Origin: Marisa cornuarietis
Taxonomy: Eukaryota; Mollusca; Gastropoda; Architaenioglossa; Ampullariidae
Assembly (NCBI GenBank): GCA_004794655.1
Contig: SMMW01000171.1
Span: 125,001 to 189,000, forward strand
Direction: 5' to 3'
Length of the DNA: 64,000 nucleotides
A program made the translations under genes and the position numbers. Below are positions 23,364 to 33,323 of this stretch, piece after piece. Under the pieces are notes generated by a model. It did not search any database. It had not been told where the DNA came from and saw only the letters and a list, made by a program, of their open reading frames with translations. How positions within the stretch are numbered: position 1 is the first letter of the stretch; the number at the start of each line of letters is the position of its first letter.

Positions 23364-23860
23364 GTCAGTCAGTCAGTCAGTCAGTCCCTTGCCTGGCACC
23401 TGGCGTTGGGGGATGACATAGATAGACGCGACAGCTGACAGGGGCCGCCACTCTTGTCTATTGTGGGCGATAGTCAGCAGGTCCTATACAGGACGACCAG
23501 TCCAGTCTTTGATGTTCGTAAGTCAGTTCTTCCTCTCACCACCGCGGTGTCGGCCACCCTCTAAGGTGCCTTGAAGGACAGTCTTCCACAAGGTGTCGTG
23601 CGGGTCACGTGACCAAAGAAGACCAGCTTACGTCACTTGACTGTTGATAGTAGAGGTTCCTGGTGTCCTACCAGTGTGGTCATCTTGTTTCTTACAAAGT
23701 CGTTGGTTTTGTGTTCTCTGTATGAGATCCGGAGCAGCCTCCTCAGACACTTGTTCTCGAATGCCTGGATTCTCCTTTCCGTGTCGGCGAGCAGAGTCCA
23801 CGTGTCACATGCGTAGAGCAGGATCGACACTACCACTACTAAACAAGGCAATAAAGAGAA
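23364..23860 (-). pseudogene. RTE-type LINE ORF2 3' part with (GACT)n tail
   Basis: The - strand frame contains SILLYACDTWTLLADTERRIQ, CLRRLLRISYREHKTNDFV and LVGHQEPLL, followed in other frames by a GHVTRHD segment. This is the C-terminal part of RTE-clade LINE proteins. The element ends at its 3' side in about six GACT units (23364-23387), consistent with the short 3' repeats of RTE elements. 5' truncated and frameshifted. Confidence 0.75.
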
Positions 23861-23879
23861 ATGATGACATGTACAAACA

Positions 23880-25500
23880 TGGTGGTTGATATCTGAATTG
23901 ACAGTTATTTGTGTTGGCTAGAGGACTGGCAGCCTGTGGTACATGTTGCTTTTTTCGGTGCGAATTTTGACGATTAAGGTGGGTAGCAAGCCTTTGTAGG
24001 TATTCACAGGATTTGGTTGTAAAAGTTTGTTGTAGTCCCACTTTGAACCTCTACAGGCTGGAGTCCGTTCTTTGGAGATGTGAGGGAAGGTTGTTCCAAA
24101 GAACACTACCAGCATATTTCAGACTCCTCTTGAATAGGTTCTCGGTATGGGAATCTTGAGCTTGAGAGACCCTCTTATTGTGTTGATAGAAACAAATAGT
24201 TGAAAGTCTAGGGGGACTTTTTCCTGTTAGTATATTAAAGACGAGCACACTTCTGTTGAATTTTAGTCTGGTTATTAGTGGTAGAACCCCTAGAGACAGG
24301 AAATCACGAGGCTGTATTTTCGGTTTGAGTAACACCGATGTGATCACTCTTCTTTGAACGCGAACAAGAGGCCTTATCGGAGCATCACTAGCTGAGTCCC
24401 TCAGGATGGAAGTGTAATAAACGGTCGACTGAATATATGCTGTGTTCAACAGTTACCGAGAGTGATGGCTTAATAAGTGCTAAATTCTTGAAAGAAGAAA
24501 GGTTTTCTGTACTATAATTTTGTTTATGGTTAGGATTTGTTGGGATCAAGATAAATTGTCAACAGTAACATCTAGAATTGTACAGCTTTGTACTTCTGAT
24601 ACTTGTTTGGTACTTAGATGGATTTTAGGAAATGGGCCGGTGAGGTTCTGTCTCTTCTGTCCTGTTGTTAGTGTAACTTGTGTTTTGATGGGACTGAGTG
24701 CCATGTGGTTTAGTTCCATGCTGGGCTGAAGCTCATCAGCTTTTTGTTGTAGGAGAACTGCCAGTAGCTCAGTTTGTATGTGACATGCAAGTATTGTTGT
24801 GTTTTCTGCAAACATTTTGCATGACTGGGAGATATGAAGGGGAAGGTCGTTTACAGAGACCGAGAAGAGAAGAGGACCTAAGATTGAGCCTTGTGAATGG
24901 AGCAGTTGCTAAGTTTCTAAAGTTTTAATTTTTATGAGCAGGTCATGAACAGTGATGTCAAAAGCTTTTGCAAAGTCTACAGAGAGAGCTGCAGTATAAT
25001 GATTGTGATTTATGTTGTTTACCCATTGTTTTGCTAGAGATATTAGTGTTGTGGGGCAAGTGTTTGGGTCTAAATCCTAGTTGTTTGGTATGGAAAGGTT
25101 TGTGTTTTATTAAGTGAGTATGGAGGTGAGTGTGAATGTGTTTTTCCAAGGGTTTGGAGAGTGGTGAAAGAATTGAGATTGGTCAATAGTTAGTAGGATC
25201 TTCCGCGTCACCTAATTTGTGAATCGGGATGACTAGCCTGTTTTAGAAGGGACAGGAAGTGGGATTTAGCAATACTTAGGTTGTATAAGTAGATCAGTGT
25301 GTCTGCAGTGACTGGTGCCGAGAGTTTTAGTATTCTATTGTCAATTAACTGTGTAAGGGCTTTGTATACATCCGATACATTTATTAGGGGAATGTTGAGG
25401 GTGGTGTTAATATTCTATGAGCTGCAGAACTCTTGTAATTTGTACAGGTTGTTGTCTTTTGACTTGTCAGTCCTGCTCACGATGGATGCAAAGTGAGAGT
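23880..25500 (-). pseudogene. Decayed LINE reverse transcriptase, 1.6 kb
   Basis: Read right to left, the pieces follow the order of an RT domain: KLSAPVTADTLIYLYNLSIA (about 25340-25280), LEKHIHTHLHTHLIKHKPFH with LGFRPK (25149 down), an F-A-x-x-T-T-I-L segment at motif C where the Asp-Asp has become Glu-Asn (24815), KTQVTLTTGQKRQNL, and the tail RLKFNRSVLVFNILTGKSPP and SVLWNNLPSHLQ (24449-24051). Stops and shifts separate the pieces. It lies within intron 1, antisense, and abuts the RTE fragment. It differs from the 2324-5442 LINE. Confidence 0.75.
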
Positions 25501-26037
25501 TAAGTTCATGTAAGTGCATCAAAAGTCACAGGCACCAAAACCCAGTGATATAGTAATGATAATTCCACATTCCGATTGTTATGCTGTGACTGCTATACTG
25601 TACGTTCATTACTTCGTACAACAGTTAAGTGGACCAATCTGGTGTTTTGGCCACATTGCCTGGCAACACACTCTGTGTTAAGGCACATGGGGGGGGGGGG
25701 CAATTATAAACAGAGGAAGTTCTGCATGGCTTGAGTACATCAAGGACTGGACTGGTGGTTCCACACAGGACCTGTTCACCAACGCTCAAGACAGGCCTAA
25801 GTGACAAACCTCGTCAACCACAGCGTCCATCTAGTTGTTGTCAACGACCAGACAAAGACAACCAGTAAACAAACATAAATCATTTGTCAACTGGTACCAG
25901 TCAAGGGATTGTGATTTATGATGATGACGATGCACACCAATCAATGAGTAACAACTGTCATATAAATCCTGTGAATAATACCTACACGAGTTCTAACTGG
26001 CAGAGGTTACAGGTTAAATGCCTTGCACGACTAGTTT
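25501..26037. other. Unique intron 1 sequence
   Basis: Contains a G-run at 25690. No gene or repeat family recognised. Confidence 0.5.
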
Positions 26038-26212
26038 GTATCATCACACATGGTGAAGACAAAGAGTGGAAGATATCATCACACATGGTGAAGACAAAGA
26101 GTGGAAGATATCATCACACATGGTGAAGACAAAGAGTGGAAGATATCATCACACATGGTGAAGACAAAGAGTGGAAGATATCATCACACATGGTGAAGAC
26201 AAAGAGTGGAAG
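26038..26212. repeat. 35-base x5 tandem repeat
   Basis: Five near-identical copies of atcatcacacatggtgaaga+caaagagtggaagat. Confidence 0.95.
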
Positions 26213-26817
26213 CAAGACATGTACCTGGAAACGGACATTTTTTAATATTTTTTTTTGTGATTGCGCTTAGACGATAGCAGACGACTCTCCGGCAAGATGT
26301 CTGAACTTCTATCTCGCGCATAAATACACACAAGAACGTAGGGCCATGTTCTGAGGGCACTGATTGGTTGATCTTTGACCTTCTTGCCCCATATGCAAAT
26401 GAGCCAGCCTCGTTCCGTACAGAAATCATTCTGTTGCTATAGAATGGAATTGTTTAACTAGAAGGCATTCTGTGGCTACAGAATGGAACTGTATCTATAA
26501 AATGAATTAACTAGCAACTTTTAAGTATAATATAAATAAAATAATTTAGTTTTTACCGAGTTTTTCTCTCTCTAGCTAGAGGATGCATTCTGTAGTCACA
26601 GCTGAACTCAGTCTGTACTTACATAGAAATCATTCTGTAACTTCAGAATTGAATTGTATAAGTATAGAATGCATTATATGAGTACAGAATGAGTTCTCTA
26701 ACTACAGAATGCATTCTCTAACTAGAGAAAGAAAATTAGAGAAAAGTCCCCTCTTGGCACCCCTGTAAGACCTTGTTCTTGACTCCTCGTGTTTACGTGT
26801 GACGGATAGTGGGGCAG
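26213..26817. other. Intron 1 sequence with degenerate palindromic motifs
   Basis: From about 26425 to 26720 the motif gcattctgtaactacagaat and variants recur six or more times; each is an imperfect palindrome (attctg...cagaat). The preceding 200 bases are unique. No gene seen. Confidence 0.5.
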
Positions 26818-27042
26818 AGGTCCACCCGGGAGTTTCAGGCAGAGGTCGACCCGGGAGTTTCATGCAAAGGTCCACCCGGGAGTTTCAGGCAGAGGTCGAC
26901 CCGGGAGTTTCATGCAAAGGTCGACCCGGGAGTTTCAGGCAGAGGTCCACCCGGGAGTTTCAGGCAGAGGTCCACCCGGGAGTTTCAGGCAGAGGTCGAC
27001 CCGGGAGTTTCAGGCAGAGGCAGAGGTCGACCCGGGAGTTTC
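26818..27042. repeat. 26-base minisatellite with CCCGGGAG
   Basis: About nine copies of gaggtcgacccgggagtttc+aggcag with tccacc/tcgacc variants. Open in several frames only because of the periodicity. Confidence 0.9.
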
Positions 27043-27217
27043 GAGTGATGGGAGCAGCTGGCCCGAGGGGACAAGAGTGGGGCGGACGCCTTATTGATTG
27101 CTGAAACATGATGCGGGGGAGATGGGTGACACGGGTATTGCGGGGGGGGGGAGGTAGCACGAGCAGTGAGATTTGGATTAGGAGGATACTGGGGAACAGG
27201 AAAAGGGGCGTGGTCTC

Positions 27218-27670
27218 TTAATTCTGCCTCAGACAGAAGAGTTGCTGGTCTAAGTTCTTGTCGGTGATCCTACTTTCCGCGCTGACTTGTCTCTGAGGAT
27301 GGTTTTGAATGGCCGCAAGATAGTTGTCATGTTTCTGAGTGAAATGGGCGAGAGAGGAGCACATTGTAGCTACTTCCTCACCGAGGCTCAAATTGTAGAT
27401 ATCATGTTTCTGAGTGAAATGGGCGAGAGAGGAGCGCAATGTAGCTACTTCCTCACGAGGCTCAAATTGTTGTAGATAGTTGTCATGTTTCTGAGTGAAA
27501 TGGGCGAGAGAGGAGCGCAATGTAGCTACTTCCTCACGAGGCTCAAATTGTTGTAGATAGTTGTCATGTTTCTGAGTGAAATAAGCGAGAGAGGAGCGCA
27601 ATGTAGCTACTTCCTCACGAGGCTCAAATTGTTGTAACGCTTTCAAACATTTGTAGAGGGACACAGTCAT
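27218..27670 (-). other. 150-codon ORF made of an 81-base repeat, unrecognised
   Basis: The - strand frame starts MTVSLYKCLKALQQF, has four copies of a 27-residue unit (FEPREEVATLRSSLAHFTQK with HDNYLQQ), and ends with QVSAESRITDKNLDQQLFCL. The unit is amphipathic, with spaced Leu, and could be a coiled coil. The first and last copies are diverged in sequence and length while the middle ones are nearly identical, so the array grew recently. It could come from a transposon gag/ORF1 protein, or the open frame may be due to the 81-base period alone. No function is claimed. Confidence 0.35.
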
Positions 27671-28209
27671 GGCAACTACCCCCCCCCTCTAGTACAATTG
27701 GCAATTGTGATTCTTTGTTTGGATAGACTATCATCAAGGGTTGTGGGATGGAGGGGAGGAAAGTTGTTTGGTTGTTCTATGAAATCCCTCTACCTGTTAG
27801 TGGCAGAAGAAGGGAAATCCCCGTCAGCGTGGGGGGGGGTGAAGATAGGGGTATTCGTTTGCCAGGCGTGGAGGGAGGGGAGAGACTAGCAGGTCGAGCA
27901 GCGGCCCAAGACCATCCAGCAGGGCAGTGAGGGTGGGAGACCTTTGGCATATGTCTTCTGAACTCTGGGCGCGTGCCGGAGAGGTCATAAGTCTTGGGAG
28001 CGAGAGGTCATCTTGGGAGGGAGTGATTGTTCTACAATTATCTCTTCTTTCATTTTGATGAATGCATTGAAGTTTTCAATTTAATACCTATGACGCAATA
28101 TTTGGATGAACGGTTGTACTTGTGGGATTTTTTTTTTAATCTGAATGTTTGTATGATTTTGCAAGCAGTAAAAATAAATCCAATAAAGAATTTATCATAA
28201 AATTATTAT
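27671..28209. other. Unique intron 1 sequence, G-rich then AT-rich
   Basis: G-rich to about 28020 and AT-rich afterwards. Small open frames have no recognisable content. Confidence 0.5.
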
Positions 28210-28450
28210 AACATGCAAATAAAACAAGATGCTTACTAAAACCATCCTTAAGGTAATCACACATTTGTTCAAAATACAAATTTGTAATTTTAACAGTAAT
28301 CTTGAACAAATTTACATTTGCCAGAACGTGTGTTGGATGTTTTCTTTTTCACATCTACAAAAGTCACACACATCGTCCTCCTCAAGTCCGACATAAAATA
28401 AAATTATAAAGATTCTATGCAACACTCTGTATTGAAGCCTGTGAATATTT
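28210..28450 (-). pseudogene. L1/Tx1-like ORF2 C-terminal zinc-binding fragment
   Basis: The - strand frame reads LHRIFIILFYVGLEEDDVCD then FCRCEKENIQHTFW. The C-x-x-C...H-x-x-x-x spacing is that of the zinc-binding region at the C-terminus of L1/Tx1-type reverse transcriptases, where L-x-x-R-I...C-x-F-C-x-x-E-x-E-x-I-x-H-x-F-W is typical. Short decayed piece in intron 1. Confidence 0.6.
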
Positions 28451-29034
28451 TCGACACATAAATTACATGAAAGGCTTAGATAAAATGAAGTTACTAAGCT
28501 TTCATTTCTTTTCTCGCTTCTTCCGTTTGTTCTATATGTTCCAGTTTGTTTACTTCAAAACCTGATAACTTTATACTGACATGTGATACAGACCTCAAAT
28601 TTGGTTCAGGTTTTCTTTATACATATCGAAACATTTCTGTGGAGGCTTTTAAGAAATATTTCGTAGTTTAGTAGTTATGCTGTTTTAAATCAAACATATG
28701 TTTTAAAATTTTAACTCACCGTTTTACAAAAAAAATCATAAAAAACTTAAGTTCATTTTTCTAATTTTTCTCTACACCATTGTAGACTTTTTCATTGAAC
28801 CATTTCAAACAGAATTTTAAATCTACTCACAAAATTAAGGAAGTTATAAGCTTTGTTTTGATTGGGTGCCATTTTTTGGATCGTTTCCATGGCAACCGAT
28901 AGGGTGACGTGTGCAGTAAGAGCATTTTGTGAACCCCCACTCAAGGCCAAACTAGTTGACATACAACAATTAGCCATGTCGTGTAAAATGTACATTTGTT
29001 TATGGGGGGGGGGTTGGTGTCGGGCCTGAAATAA

Positions 29035-29200
29035 AATGATGAGGATTCTATGCAACACTCGGATTTGAAACCTTTTAATACTTTTGTTAAGAATGAATCT
29101 CCTTTAATAACAAATTTGAATTCAGAGCTAGAACAATAAAAGAATTAATTAGTGGTTTCCAGAAGACTTTCTAAAAAGTCCACAGTAAATCACAACCATT
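29035..29200 (-). pseudogene. Second L1/Tx1-like fragment of the same family
   Basis: Shares agattctatgcaacactc-type sequence with 28405-28440 and runs the same way. The frame reaches MLHRILIILF before diverging. The region between the two fragments (28450-29034) is unrecognised and includes an 88-codon open frame with no motif. Confidence 0.5.
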
Positions 29201-29458
29201 TGGGATTTTTCCCCATTGTTCATACTTTCAACATGACCCGCCTCTTCAAAGGAGATGTTTTTTTCTCAATCAAGTTAAAGTCCCGGGCAGCTCGCTCCAA
29301 ATATAGGGTGGAATAAAACTTGCACTTCAGCTCTTATGTCTTCAAATTTTAAAATGCTTTCCCCAGTTTGCTTTTGTAGCAATGGGATTTGCTATTGTTT
29401 TGAGCAGCGTGGATCATCTCTCATCTATCTGATATAATTTTGATTTTTTACAATCCAG

Positions 29459-29488
29459 GTCAGACTACTACAACAGATGAAGCTGATG
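29459..29488 (+). CDS. CUB gene exon 2: 30-base Thr-rich linker micro-exon
   Basis: The acceptor (tttttacaatccag) ends at 29458 and the strong donor gtgagt begins at 29489. In phase 1 the exon reads GQTTTTDEADG when joined to exon 1. It is symmetric (phase 1-1), so skipping it would keep the frame. It resembles exon 6 (63331-63366) in sequence, length and phase; both encode a short ITTD/TTTD-like linker just before a CUB domain. The peptide would lie directly after the signal-peptide cleavage region. The exon is too short for automatic detection. Support comes from the paired splice signals, the matching phase and its homologue downstream. Confidence 0.6.
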
Positions 29489-29964
29489 GTGAGTCACATA
29501 GTTGTATCTCTTGCTTATACTGCATTTCGTAACAGCCAACTGTTATTACCTGTATTCATCTGTCAACACATTCATCTGTGGCACTCAATCATCTACTCAT
29601 CCTCCCCCACCCACCCACTAATGATCTCCCCCATTAGCTATCCTTTAGCTGCTCATTGTACTTATCCAGGGAGGAGGTACATGGTGTAGATTGTCCACAA
29701 AATGTGCCCACGTGACCTTTTGGCTTCGAAAATGTATAGCAACACGTTTCTGATACACAAGATGAGAATAGTCTTGTCAACAGGCATCCCCTATCCCCTG
29801 CTTTCGCCGTGTCAACCTCATTTCATGTAGCCACTGATCTTCGTAACTGCTGTCCGCCTGGCCCCTCTCAATGATTGTTCATCTAATTTCTCTTTCTTTT
29901 GCTTTTGCTATCAGTAACTGTCATGATAGTCTCCTAACAATAGATGATGATGACAAAACTACTC
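29489..29964. other. Start of intron 2
   Basis: Unique sequence after the exon 2 donor. No repeat or exon recognised. Confidence 0.5.
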
Positions 29965-31340
29965 CGGTGACAGTTCTGTGTGAGGACTTTTATCTAGTGA
30001 CTGTCCATGTGAGGACTGTTATCTAGTGACTGTCCATGTAAATACTGTTATCTAGTGACTGTCCATGTAAATACTGTTATCTAGTGACTGTCCATGTAAA
30101 TACTGTTATCTAGTGACTGTCCATGTAAATACTGTTATCTAGTGACTGTCCATGTAAATACTGTTATCTAGTGAAAGTTGTACTATCTAGAGACAGTTCT
30201 ATATGAGAACTGTTATCTAGTGACTGTCCATCTGAGGACTTTTATATATTGACTGTCCATGTAAATACTGTTATCTAGTGACTGTCCATGTGAGGACTGT
30301 TATCTAGTGACTGTCCATGTGAGGACTGTTATCTAGTGACTGTCCATGTAAATACTGTTATCTAGTGAAAGTTGTACTATCTAGAGACAGTTCTATATGA
30401 GAACTGTTATCTAGTGACTGTCCATGTAAATACTGTTATCTAGTGACTGTCCATGTAGGACTGTTATCTAGTGACTGTCCATGTGAGGACTGTTATCTAG
30501 TGACTGTCCATGTGAGGACTGTTATCTAGTGACTGTCCATGTAAATACTGTTATCTAGTGACTGTCCATGTAAATACTGTTATCTAGTGAAAGTTGTACT
30601 ATCTAGAGACAGTTCTATATGAGAACTGTTATCTAGTGACTGTCCATGTGAGGACTTTTATATATTGACTGTCCATGTAAATACTGTTATCTAGTCACTG
30701 TCCATGTGAGGACTGTTATCTAGTGACTGTCCATGTAAATACTGTTATCTAGTGACAGTTGTATTATCTAGAGACAGTTCTATATGAGGACTGTTATCTA
30801 GTGACTGTCCTTGTAAATACTGTTATCTAGTGACTGTCCATGTGAGGACTGTTATCTAGTGACTGTCCATGTGAAGACTGTTATCTAGAGACAGTTCTAT
30901 ATGAGGACTATTATCTAGTGATAGTTTTATGTGAGGTCTGTATTCTAGTGATAGTTCAATTTTATGTTACATGTAGGACTGTTATCTACTGACTGTCCAT
31001 GTAAATACTGTTATCTAGTGACAGTTCTATTATCTAGTGATAATTTTATGTAAGATCTGTTATTTAGTGACTGTCCATGTAAATACTGTTATCTAGTGAC
31101 AGTTCTATTATCTAGTGATAATTTTATGTGAGGACTGTTATCTAGTGACTGTCCAAGTAAATATACTGTTATCTAGTGACAGTTCTATTATCTAGTGATA
31201 ATTTTATGTGAGGTCTGTTATTTAGTGACTGTCCATGTAAATACTGTTATCTAGAGACAGTTCTATATGAGGACTGTTATCTATTGATAGTTTTATGTGA
31301 GGTGTGTGTTTTAGTGATATTGTTATTCTATGTGAGGACT
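29965..31340. repeat. 29-base minisatellite in intron 2
   Basis: About 45 copies of ctgttatctagtgactgtcc+atgtaaata, or with atgtgagga. Higher-order blocks contain agttgtactatctagagaca. The array reaches to within about 40 bases of the exon 3 acceptor. Confidence 0.95.
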
Positions 31341-31380
31341 GTTATTTAGTGACTGTTCTGTCTGATGTTTATCCTCTCAG

Positions 31381-31474
31381 GTGCAGTGTGCTCTTCCTCC
31401 ACTCAGATGCTCTATGCTGCAGTTGGGCAAGTCAAGTACCTGACGTCTCCTGACTACCCACATAAATATCCAAA
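31381..31474 (+). CDS. CUB gene exon 3: first part of CUB domain
   Basis: The acceptor (gatgtttatcctctcag) ends at 31380 and the donor gtgagt starts at 31475. The frame gives about 31 residues, starting GAVCSSS and ending LTSPDYPHKYP plus two bases of an Asn codon. The motif Ser-Pro-x-Tyr-Pro-x-x-Tyr-Pro is the hallmark of the first strand region of CUB domains, and the Cys at the start is the usual first cysteine. The exon ends in phase 2 and the AAC codon is completed by exon 4, giving YPNN. A 29-base minisatellite runs up to about 40 bases before this acceptor; its final degenerate copy supplies the branch-like tagtgac. Confidence 0.75.
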
Positions 31475-31989
31475 GTGAGTTTTCCCTGTAAGGGATTATT
31501 TTTTGATTATATTTTGAAGCAGTTAATCTTCAGAATAAATAATAGTATGAGCATATAACACCATAACAGGCACTGCAAGCAATAAACAAGGTATTTAAAG
31601 TTGTGTAAACTGTATCTATACAAACTACTTACAAGCAATAAACACGCTGTTCAAAGTTATATACAGCTATAGGTTACTGATAACTCCTCTCTTACCTAAG
31701 AACTTTCTTGCCTGCAAATTATTTAACAAGAAGAATACTTCCTGACTTCCTGTGGTTCACTTGGAGAGAAGATGCATGCCATCAAGTGTGTGCTTTCATC
31801 AGCACGCGTCATAGGCCCCTCCAAAGAGGGATCTTCCCGTCCAGGCTCTCCTTGTGGTAGTGTTGTAGTTGTAGTTTCTGTAGCAAGGGTTGTTTTACAG
31901 GGTGGGGTTGCTAACCCCGCGCCCAACCCTCCTCCTTCATCCGGGCTTGGGACCGGCAGGTTACCCGGGGGGTTTCCAGGCGGAGTTAG
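31475..31989. other. Start of intron 3, possible transposon-derived 3' half
   Basis: A 50-base motif around caagcaataaacaaggtatt is repeated twice (31577, 31634). At 31890-31980 a GC-rich segment (ggtggggttgctaaccccgc) stands out from its AT-rich surroundings and may come from a transposon leader. I could not name the family. Confidence 0.35.
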
Positions 31990-32243
31990 TCTGTCACATT
32001 ACCAAGTGTATAAGCTGCGAGACAGGACTATACATACATATATACACAAACAATGTCAGTCTGTCACATTACCAAGTGTATATGCCCTGAGACAGGACCA
32101 TGAACATTCGCTGCAAAAGAAGCGTCATGCCAGGTCGGTCAAGACCTGGTGTATAAGTCCAGTGAGAAGACCACATAGATATATATACACACACACAATG
32201 TCAGTCTGTCACACCACCAAGTGTATAAGCCCTCAGACAGGAC
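31990..32243. repeat. Composite ~65-base array, left part
   Basis: Units containing gtcagtctgtcacaccacca and agtgtataagccctcagaca with (TA)n(CA)n between. One copy carries an extra 60 bases (32100-32160). Interrupted by the element at 32244-33323. Confidence 0.9.
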
Positions 32244-33323
32244 TGTCACCTGCACTCTACAGTGCCTTTCAGACGAGTCAGTAACTATTAAAACAACAAA
32301 CACAATTTGAATTTAAAGACAAATATAATTGAAAAGAAGAATTAATAATTAACTAAACAAACAAATCTAAATTTAAAATAACAACTAAACACGGTAAAAA
32401 ATTCAATGTTCACCCTTAGTTCCTTCAAACATAATATTCCCCTCACTCATGAAGGCGCAGTCCTCCACTCCTGAAGGCGCAGTCCTCCCAAACACAGTCT
32501 TCAGAAAAGAAAGAAAAACCCAACACAAATCACACAACACAGTCTCCAGTCCTGGTGCTATCTCTTCCGAATCAGGCACCTCCCAGTCCCGACCGCCAAC
32601 GAATGCACCGTTGATTGTCCAGATGAATGAATAAAAAAAAATGAAATAAAAAAATAGTAAACCTAGACAGAAAATAACCATATTTAACCCACAATATATC
32701 AATATCTAAATATTTCCCTCCCCCACTACAATAACATACATTCATCTATTTATCTCATACAAAAATTATATTAATCACTCTCTCAAACTCCACCATTTAA
32801 AAACAGTAAGTAACATAGACATACACTCACCTCAACAGGTTTAAATGACAAATTTTACTCAAGTCTGGTCAAGACTTGCTAAATAAACACAAGTCTGGTC
32901 AGGACTTGGTACATAAAGTCTGGTCAAGACTTTCTCAACTCCCGAGGAGACCGTCAAGTTTCCCCGCTCCCGTCAAGGAGAACCAGCACACGAATAAAAT
33001 CAAAGTACACCGAAACACTCTTCTCATTCTTTCCATCCCATCCTCTCAACAACAGACTTTATCACCATAAATCAATGAAAACAATAGAAACAAAGAAACC
33101 CCAAAACTCTCTCCCTTCGTCACCATCCCCCTAAAACAACTTGTCACACCAGTTAATTAAGCAGCCGGCCGGCCATCACGGCCCGCCACTGACTCACTCA
33201 CTCAGATCTCACACCGATACACATTAACTCTTCCGCTCACACCTCCCCCCTTCCAGCCCCGTTACCTGTCCCCTTTCAGGATAAAAATAAAAAAATATAT
33301 TTTAAAACGGCAGGTTTGTGACA
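32244..33323. mobile_element. Probable solo LTR, 1080 bases, with 5-base target duplication
   Basis: The insert begins TGTCACCTGC and ends GCAGGTTTGTGACA, i.e. TG...CA with short inverted ends. It is flanked on both sides by AGGAC (32239-32243 and 33324-33328). Removing the insert and one AGGAC restores a normal array unit (cagacaggaccatatat). TG...CA ends and 5-base duplications are typical of LTR retrotransposon ends. No coding frame is seen inside, so a solo LTR is the simplest reading; a non-autonomous DNA element is the alternative. Confidence 0.65.
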
